Below the pieces are notes generated by a model. That model searched no databases and was not told the DNA's origin. It saw nothing but the letters and a program-made list of their open reading frames with translations. Source: JBMNOU01 sp050943215 (lineage in GTDB: Bacteria; Bacillota; Clostridia; Christensenellales; SZUA-584). Taken from it: a stretch of 64,000 nucleotides of DNA. A program made the position numbers and the translations under genes. The stretch covers positions 15,297 through 79,296 of the forward strand of contig JBMNOU010000001.1 in NCBI GenBank assembly GCA_050943215.1. The letters run 5' to 3'. Below are positions 59,235-64,000 of the stretch, piece after piece. How positions within the stretch are numbered: the first letter of the stretch is position 1; each line of letters opens with the position of its first letter.

Positions 59235-60005
59235 ATGAAAAAATCAATTTTCACTATATTGGCAACACTATTATTCACCATCACTTTATTTTCCGGCTAT
59301 CAGCTTTGGCGGCATTTAACAGATGAACAGCAAGCAGAAGAACAGTTTGATAATTTAGCGTCGCGCAGAGAACATCCATCCGAACCGCAAGTGCCGGAGT
59401 CATCCGATGAAACGCCATCTCCCGAATGGACGATAAACGACCAGTACGGGCTGTTGTTTGAACAAAACCACGATATGATCGGCTGGATTGCCATTGACGG
59501 CACGGGCATCAATTATCCCGTCATGCAAACGCCTGACCGCCCGAATTACTATCTTAACCATAGCTTTGAAAAACAGCGCAGCGATCACGGCGTTCCTTAC
59601 GCCGCCGAAGGCTGTAAAATAGACCCACAGAGCGACAATATTACGATTTACGGCCATCACATGAAAAGCGGCAAGATGTTTGGGAGTTTGGACAGCTACA
59701 AGAACGCGGATTTTTGGCGGGAACATCCCATTATCCACTTTGACACCCGTGCTGGCTTTGGAACGTATGAGATTATTGCTGTGCTTAAGACGAATCCCGA
59801 CAATTTCAAGTATCATCAATTCATATCTGCTGCCGATGAAGCTGAGTTTAATGAGTATGTGCAAATGTGCAAGGCGCTCTCCTTCTATGATACAGGCGTG
59901 ACCGCTCAATACGGCGATAAGTTGATTACCCTTTCCACATGCGAATATTCGCAGCCGAACAACCGCCTTGTGGTGGTGGCGAGGAAGATCGTGGAGGGAG
60001 GTTGA
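59235..60005 (+). CDS. srtB: Class B sortase
   Basis: A 256-residue membrane-anchored transpeptidase: N-terminal membrane helix (residues 5-22), a spacer, then the sortase B fold. The catalytic set is His141/His142 (YGHHM), Cys236 (LSTCEYS) and Arg244 (NNRLVVVAR). Class B enzymes cut NPxTN/NPxTG-type signals, and the adhesin of this element ends in NPKTG, so the two are probably enzyme and substrate. TTTGGAGG precedes the ATG. It follows virB4 by 80 nt. Confidence 0.93.
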   Translation: MKKSIFTILATLLFTITLFSGYQLWRHLTDEQQAEEQFDNLASRREHPSEPQVPESSDETPSPEWTINDQYGLLFEQNHDMIGWIAIDGTGINYPVMQTPDRPNYYLNHSFEKQRSDHGVPYAAEGCKIDPQSDNITIYGHHMKSGKMFGSLDSYKNADFWREHPIIHFDTRAGFGTYEIIAVLKTNPDNFKYHQFISAADEAEFNEYVQMCKALSFYDTGVTAQYGDKLITLSTCEYSQPNNRLVVVARKIVEGG

Positions 60006-60009
60006 TCGG

Positions 60010-61875
60010 ATGGCTAAAATCAAGACCCGTGACACGGTAAAAGACGTAAAAGTGTTTGACCGCACCGCCAATGCGTCCAAACACATGAAAAATGCTTTTT
60101 TGAAATCCAAAGAAACCGCAGAATCCGTAGACAGGCAGGCCGAACAGACACAGGACGCGGAGCATAGCTCCCCATCCGAATACGCCAGCGATCATATGAC
60201 AGGTGGCGCAAAAGCCACGGCGGAGCGAACGGCGCATATTTTGAAGCAAAACCCTGTTAAAAATGCTTCCAAAAATATCAACAAAGCCAAACGGGATATG
60301 CAGGAAGTCAGATGGCAGGCACAAAGCATCAAAGACACGGTTAGGAAGCCTGCCACAGACCCGCCGAAAAAAGAAATGGTCAGGCGGGCGCGGGATACGG
60401 CGCGGCGTAATACTACCCGCACCCGGCAAGCGGCTGACCAGTCTGTTAAGACCGTTCAGAAATCGGAAAAGACCATAAAACAGGTTGTGCGTGGTACGGA
60501 AAAGACGATAAAAACGGCGTCCAAGACCATAAAAGGTACGGCGAAGGCGACACGTAATACCGCCAAGACCGCACAACGCACCGCTAAAGTCACCGTCAAG
60601 ACCGCGCAGCAAACGGCAAAGGCAACGCAGCGCGCAGCGCAGGCCGCGGCAAAAGCGGCAAAGGCGGCGGCGCAGGCGGCCAAAGCAGCAGCAAAAGCGG
60701 CGATACAGACGGCGAAAATTGCCGTCAAGGTCACAATAGCCATCATCAAAATGACGATAGCCGCGACAAAAGCCCTTATTGCCGCGATTGCGGCGGGCAG
60801 TTGGGTTGCCGTCGTGGTAATTTTGGTTATCTGCATGATCGGTTTGATTGTCGGTTCGGCGTTCGGGATATTCTTTTCCAATGATGCCGCACTGGACAAT
60901 AGCATAACGGTAAGCCAAGCAGTGATCGAAATAAATGGAGAGTTCCAAGCGGATATTCAATCGCGGATTAATGCGCTTTTTTCTCAGGACAGCTATGATG
61001 AAGTTCATATCAGCTACGAGGGCGATATTGAGGGCGACAGCGACACGCCCAACAATTGGTCGGATGTGCTAACCGTCTACGCCGTGAAATTCACGGGTGA
61101 GGACATGGAAGTGCTGACATTCGATGAGTCGCACGTGGCTGCGCTGCGGGATATTTTTAACGAAATGAATAAGGTATCCGTGCGCCATGAGGTCGTAACG
61201 GAAGAAGTTCCTGTCGAAACGCCATCTCCCGCCCCGTCCCCTTCCCAAGAGCCGAAAACGCAGACGAAGAAAACGCTGATTGTCTATGTCACTGTAAGAA
61301 GCCTGACCTATGAGCAGGCCGCGCCACTTTACAGCTTTACCGCCGAGCAAATACAGATCGCGGATGAAATGATGTCCCCGCAGTATTACAGTTTGTTTGC
61401 ACAGTTATTGGGCGTGGATATTTACGGTGGCGCTGATCTGACACAAATCATTTCCAACCTGCCTCCCGGCGAGAAAGGCTCGGCCATTGTGGAAGCGGCG
61501 CTCACGCGGTTAGGCCATCCCTATTCGCAGGCGCTCCGTGGACAGAAGAACTATGTGGATTGCTCTTATCTTGCTTGGTGGGCATACAAGCAGGCGGGCG
61601 TGAATATTCCCTCCACTTCTGTTATGCAGGCTAAATACTGCTATGGTAACGGCTATAACATCGGCAAAAGCGAATTGCAGCCAGGGGATTTGATATTTTG
61701 GAGCAAGCTGTCCTGCCATTGCGGGCGCTGGCAGGAAATTCACCATACCGGGATTTATATTGGGGATGGGAAAACCATTGAGGCAAGCAGCAGCAAGGGC
61801 CGGGTTGTAATAAACAACCTTTGGGGTGAGAACGGCGCAACGTGGCGCATCCATTCCTATGCAAGGCCATCATAG
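60010..61875 (+). CDS. NlpC/P60 cell-wall hydrolase with long basic N-terminal region (VirB1/CwlT-like)
   Basis: A 621-residue protein. Residues 1 to about 240 are very rich in Lys, Ala, Thr and Arg with repeated KTAKTAQ and AAKAAAQAAK elements, predicted cytoplasmic. A membrane helix (about 265-290) follows, then an external domain and a C-terminal NlpC/P60 peptidase with Cys518 (DCSYLAWW) and His579 (HHTGIYIGD). Such enzymes open peptidoglycan for the mating channel. ATG 60010 has GGAGG; the longer frame overlaps srtB. A perfect terminator follows. Confidence 0.9.
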   Translation: MAKIKTRDTVKDVKVFDRTANASKHMKNAFLKSKETAESVDRQAEQTQDAEHSSPSEYASDHMTGGAKATAERTAHILKQNPVKNASKNINKAKRDMQEVRWQAQSIKDTVRKPATDPPKKEMVRRARDTARRNTTRTRQAADQSVKTVQKSEKTIKQVVRGTEKTIKTASKTIKGTAKATRNTAKTAQRTAKVTVKTAQQTAKATQRAAQAAAKAAKAAAQAAKAAAKAAIQTAKIAVKVTIAIIKMTIAATKALIAAIAAGSWVAVVVILVICMIGLIVGSAFGIFFSNDAALDNSITVSQAVIEINGEFQADIQSRINALFSQDSYDEVHISYEGDIEGDSDTPNNWSDVLTVYAVKFTGEDMEVLTFDESHVAALRDIFNEMNKVSVRHEVVTEEVPVETPSPAPSPSQEPKTQTKKTLIVYVTVRSLTYEQAAPLYSFTAEQIQIADEMMSPQYYSLFAQLLGVDIYGGADLTQIISNLPPGEKGSAIVEAALTRLGHPYSQALRGQKNYVDCSYLAWWAYKQAGVNIPSTSVMQAKYCYGNGYNIGKSELQPGDLIFWSKLSCHCGRWQEIHHTGIYIGDGKTIEASSSKGRVVINNLWGENGATWRIHSYARPS

Positions 61876-61909
61876 GGCCAGGTCTACTTTTTAGAAAATT
61901 ATTTTGATC

Positions 61910-61940
61910 GCGGCGATGGGCAGCACCATCGCCGCTTTTT
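61910..61940 (+). terminator. Strong intrinsic terminator closing the transfer operon
   Basis: GCGGCGATGG-GCAGCA-CCATCGCCGC is a perfect 10-bp stem followed by five T, 35 nt after the NlpC/P60 stop. The remaining 140 nt before the next gene hold no clear feature besides its GAAAGGA site. Confidence 0.92.
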
Positions 61941-62082
61941 GATGATATGTCAGCAACCATCATCTGTAAAGCAGACGATTTAATAAGACTACCCACTACG
62001 GATAGGGTGAAAAAACTATGATTCCGATACAATAGCATCAAAAAAGCATTTATATGTTTTCAGGAATTGAAAGGATTCATAT

Positions 62083-62466
62083 ATGAAAAAAATCGGTTTT
62101 ATTACAACCAATAAAGTGTTTGCCCAAAGTCTTGCGGCGGTAGTGAAAAGTAAGCCCGATCTGAGGCTGGAACCCTTTTTGTTGCTGAACCCCCATCAGG
62201 CAACCTTGGACGCGGATCTTGTAAGGATTGATATTGCCGTTGTCGATGTCATGGATGTGACCCCAAAGGAAACCAAAACGGCATTGGCCATTTGTAAAAA
62301 GCTGCGCCAAACGGTTCCCGGCTGCCAGTTGTTACTCCTTGTATCACAGGATAATAAAAAAGGACGCAAAATGGCAATCGACGCTATAAAAAGCAGAACC
62401 GTTGATGATTTTGTGTTTTACGATACATCATTGGAGTATCTGTTTGCCAAGCTGGAAGCATTTTGA
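62083..62466 (+). CDS. Receiver-like (pseudo-response-regulator) protein
   Basis: A 127-residue single-domain protein with the alternating beta-alpha pattern of CheY-like receivers (MKKIGFITTNKVFAQSLAAVV, IDIAVVDVMDVTPKE, QLLLLVSQDNKKGRKMAIDA, DDFVFYD). An aspartate stands at the end of the third strand (VVDVMD), but the acidic pair expected after the first strand is replaced by TTN, so metal-dependent phosphorylation is doubtful. It has no output domain. It precedes a membrane sensor gene by 53 nt and may work with it. Confidence 0.6.
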   Translation: MKKIGFITTNKVFAQSLAAVVKSKPDLRLEPFLLLNPHQATLDADLVRIDIAVVDVMDVTPKETKTALAICKKLRQTVPGCQLLLLVSQDNKKGRKMAIDAIKSRTVDDFVFYDTSLEYLFAKLEAF

Positions 62467-62519
62467 ATTGTAGTGTATAGTATAATAAAATCAAGCATGT
62501 ATGAAGGGGGTGCATTAGC

Positions 62520-64000
62520 TTGAGAAAAAGAGCCTGTAATTGCATATGGCGAGCTCTGGTATGGGCAATGCTATGTCTGGTTTTCCTTTCTCTTAGCGGA
62601 TGCGCCCGGAGCAATGCCCAAAACACCATTATATGTAATAACAATAAAAACTCATCCTACCCCGAAATCATATCAAAAATATTACCGTCTTATACGGTTA
62701 TCACAGAACAGAGCAGCCGGACTGCATTCTCCTTTTTAAATGCGGGCAATGAAGTGGCAGCTTTTGATGCGCAGGCAATACCCGCGCTGGAAAATGGCAT
62801 TGCAGGGTATTGGTATCCGCACTATCTGGCCACAGTGGTTATTGCGGTGGATCGGGACAAGACGGATGCCTGGATTGAAAGCTGGAGCGATTTATCCGCC
62901 ACAGATGATATAATTGCTTATTCCGATCTATACCCGGACAATCATTTGTTGATAGGGGCCATCGCTTATGGATTGGAAGGTGATGGCTTTACGCTGAAAA
63001 AAGTGGCCGATTTACTGGAAGCGCTGCATAGCAAAAATCGCCTGGCACTGAATACATTCGATGTACCTATTGTGATTTGCTATGATTATCAAGCGGCGGC
63101 GCTTATAAAGAGCGGACGGAACATGCAGGTCATTATACCGAGTGAAGGAACACTGACTTACCAGAAGGGCCTGCTATCCGGCGCGGAACTTGCGTTTACA
63201 GATGATATTGAGCCTTTGCTGCTATCAAGTGGGTTTCGTCTGCCGGATGGCCGTTGTGACGACCGACTGTATCCCGCCCATGCAGAATATAAAAATGCAG
63301 CCGCTGTCATCGATTACGATCATTTCAATACCGTTTTACAGGATTCCTCTCGTGTTTTTCGGCGAAGTGTTTTACATACCCGCCTATACACCTCGGCGGA
63401 TACCCGTGAACACCAGTTTTTTGTGCTGGTGTATATGGTTCTTGTGATCATATGGACGGCTTCGGTTTTTCGCCGGGCTATGCAAAAAGACGTGCAGCGT
63501 GTAGCGTTGGTGACGGGGATTATTCTGCTGGGCTGGATCATCGTGCGTCTGATTAAGTATCAGGTAGAGGGAGCTGAGCTTCTAAACCGTTATTTATGGT
63601 ACGGATTTTATTTGTTTCAACTGGCGTTGCCGCTGGTCTTATTGTGGTTGGCCTGGGCGATCGATAAGCCGGACGGTCGGTCGTCATTCCCCAAATGGAT
63701 GCGCGCCATGGCTGCGGTAAATGGAACGCTGATGGCTCTCGTTTTTACAAATGATTTGCATAATTGGGTGTTTCGTCTTGATTTGACCAACCCGAACTGG
63801 GCATCTGAATATAAGTATGGTATTGGGTTTTTCTTGGTTACGGCAGCCTGGGTGATTCCGCTTATAACCGCTATCATCATGCTGATCGTTAAAAGTAGGC
63901 AAACCCCGCGCACAAGTGGATTTGTGTTTCCTCTGGTTTTTTGTACGCTACTGATACTGTATGGCATGGGATATATCACACGGGTGCCCATTGCGTGGGA
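62520..64000 (+). CDS. Lipoprotein sensor with ligand-binding domain and multi-span membrane region (cut by window edge)
   Basis: An open frame of 493 codons runs off the right edge. TTG 62520 has GAAGGGGG before it. The N-terminus is a lipoprotein signal (LVFLSLSGC, Cys28). Residues 29 to about 298 resemble a solute-binding domain (IICNNNKNSSYPEIISKIL, AGYWYPHYLATVVIAVDRDK). At least six membrane helices follow, with FTNDLHNWVF and YGIGFFLVTAAW resembling the 7TM module of histidine kinases and LuxR-type sensors. A kinase or DNA-binding output probably follows outside the window; this is inferred. Confidence 0.7.
   Translation, partial: MRKRACNCIWRALVWAMLCLVFLSLSGCARSNAQNTIICNNNKNSSYPEIISKILPSYTVITEQSSRTAFSFLNAGNEVAAFDAQAIPALENGIAGYWYPHYLATVVIAVDRDKTDAWIESWSDLSATDDIIAYSDLYPDNHLLIGAIAYGLEGDGFTLKKVADLLEALHSKNRLALNTFDVPIVICYDYQAAALIKSGRNMQVIIPSEGTLTYQKGLLSGAELAFTDDIEPLLLSSGFRLPDGRCDDRLYPAHAEYKNAAAVIDYDHFNTVLQDSSRVFRRSVLHTRLYTSADTREHQFFVLVYMVLVIIWTASVFRRAMQKDVQRVALVTGIILLGWIIVRLIKYQVEGAELLNRYLWYGFYLFQLALPLVLLWLAWAIDKPDGRSSFPKWMRAMAAVNGTLMALVFTNDLHNWVFRLDLTNPNWASEYKYGIGFFLVTAAWVIPLITAIIMLIVKSRQTPRTSGFVFPLVFCTLLILYGMGYITRVPIAW

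Noticed and set aside
1..64000. CRISPR arrays, rRNA operons and intact prophage genes
   Set aside because: No regularly spaced short repeats, no rRNA sequence and no phage structural genes were seen on either strand.

Overview
The window reads as a Bacillota chromosome, most likely of the class Clostridia, carrying one end of a large integrative and conjugative element (ICE). The host call rests on gene content rather than any marker gene: a bacterial V-type ATPase operon in the Enterococcus hirae ntp order with sodium-ligand residues in the K ring subunit, SAM-I and NiCo riboswitches, a raiA-type structured RNA, RqcP, RecD2, QueT, and consistently strong AGGAGG-type ribosome binding sites. 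No rRNA and no intact tRNA gene were seen.

Chromosomal part (1 to about 31.85 kb). A leftward operon runs rpiB, upp, then ntpF-I-K-E-C-G-A (the A subunit is cut by the window start). Next come an amino-acid-kinase gene, a polytopic membrane protein, recF and a ZIP metal transporter; then a leftward block of leuS-queT, rqcP-ispDF, a GNAT gene, radC, an FmdB zinc ribbon and corA. corA is preceded by an unlisted 36-residue reading frame whose stop overlaps the corA start. A raiA-like RNA with a consensus promoter follows. Further right are a YghO-like GNAT protein, ispE-rsmG with a QueG-like protein, ttcA, SAM-riboswitch-controlled metK, recD2-comF, an aminotransferase, a NiCo-riboswitch-controlled cation diffusion facilitator and thpR.

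ICE part (about 31.85 kb to the right edge and beyond). The boundary is a 3' fragment of a tRNA-Arg(CCU) gene, from the anticodon loop to the encoded CCA, oriented so that the element lies to the right. An intact tRNA-Arg should stand at the far end, outside the window. The backbone resembles Tn1549-type elements: parA-parB, a Cna-B surface protein with an NPKTG sorting signal, ardA, a DUF3991/TOPRIM protein, MobC, a MOB-P relaxase, PcfB, VirD4, Maff2, VirB6-like, PrgI, VirB4, a class B sortase and an NlpC/P60 hydrolase. Three backbone genes are decayed. The right edge holds a receiver-like protein and the start of a lipoprotein/7TM sensor.

Cargo. Between ardA and the primase-like gene, on the opposite strand, is a compact four-gene operon: Fic (with a C-terminal winged helix), CD-NTase, E2-like protein with a SEC-C zinc motif, and HNH-SAVED nuclease. 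This is a CBASS anti-phage system of the short type II layout with a Fic gene as its first member. A perfect palindrome overlaps the -35 box of its promoter. An IS256-family element with an exact 8-bp target duplication has landed in the loop of a perfect 17-bp inverted repeat between ardA and this operon. A second, solitary Fic gene sits near the left end of the element, between two copies of a repeated leader hairpin.
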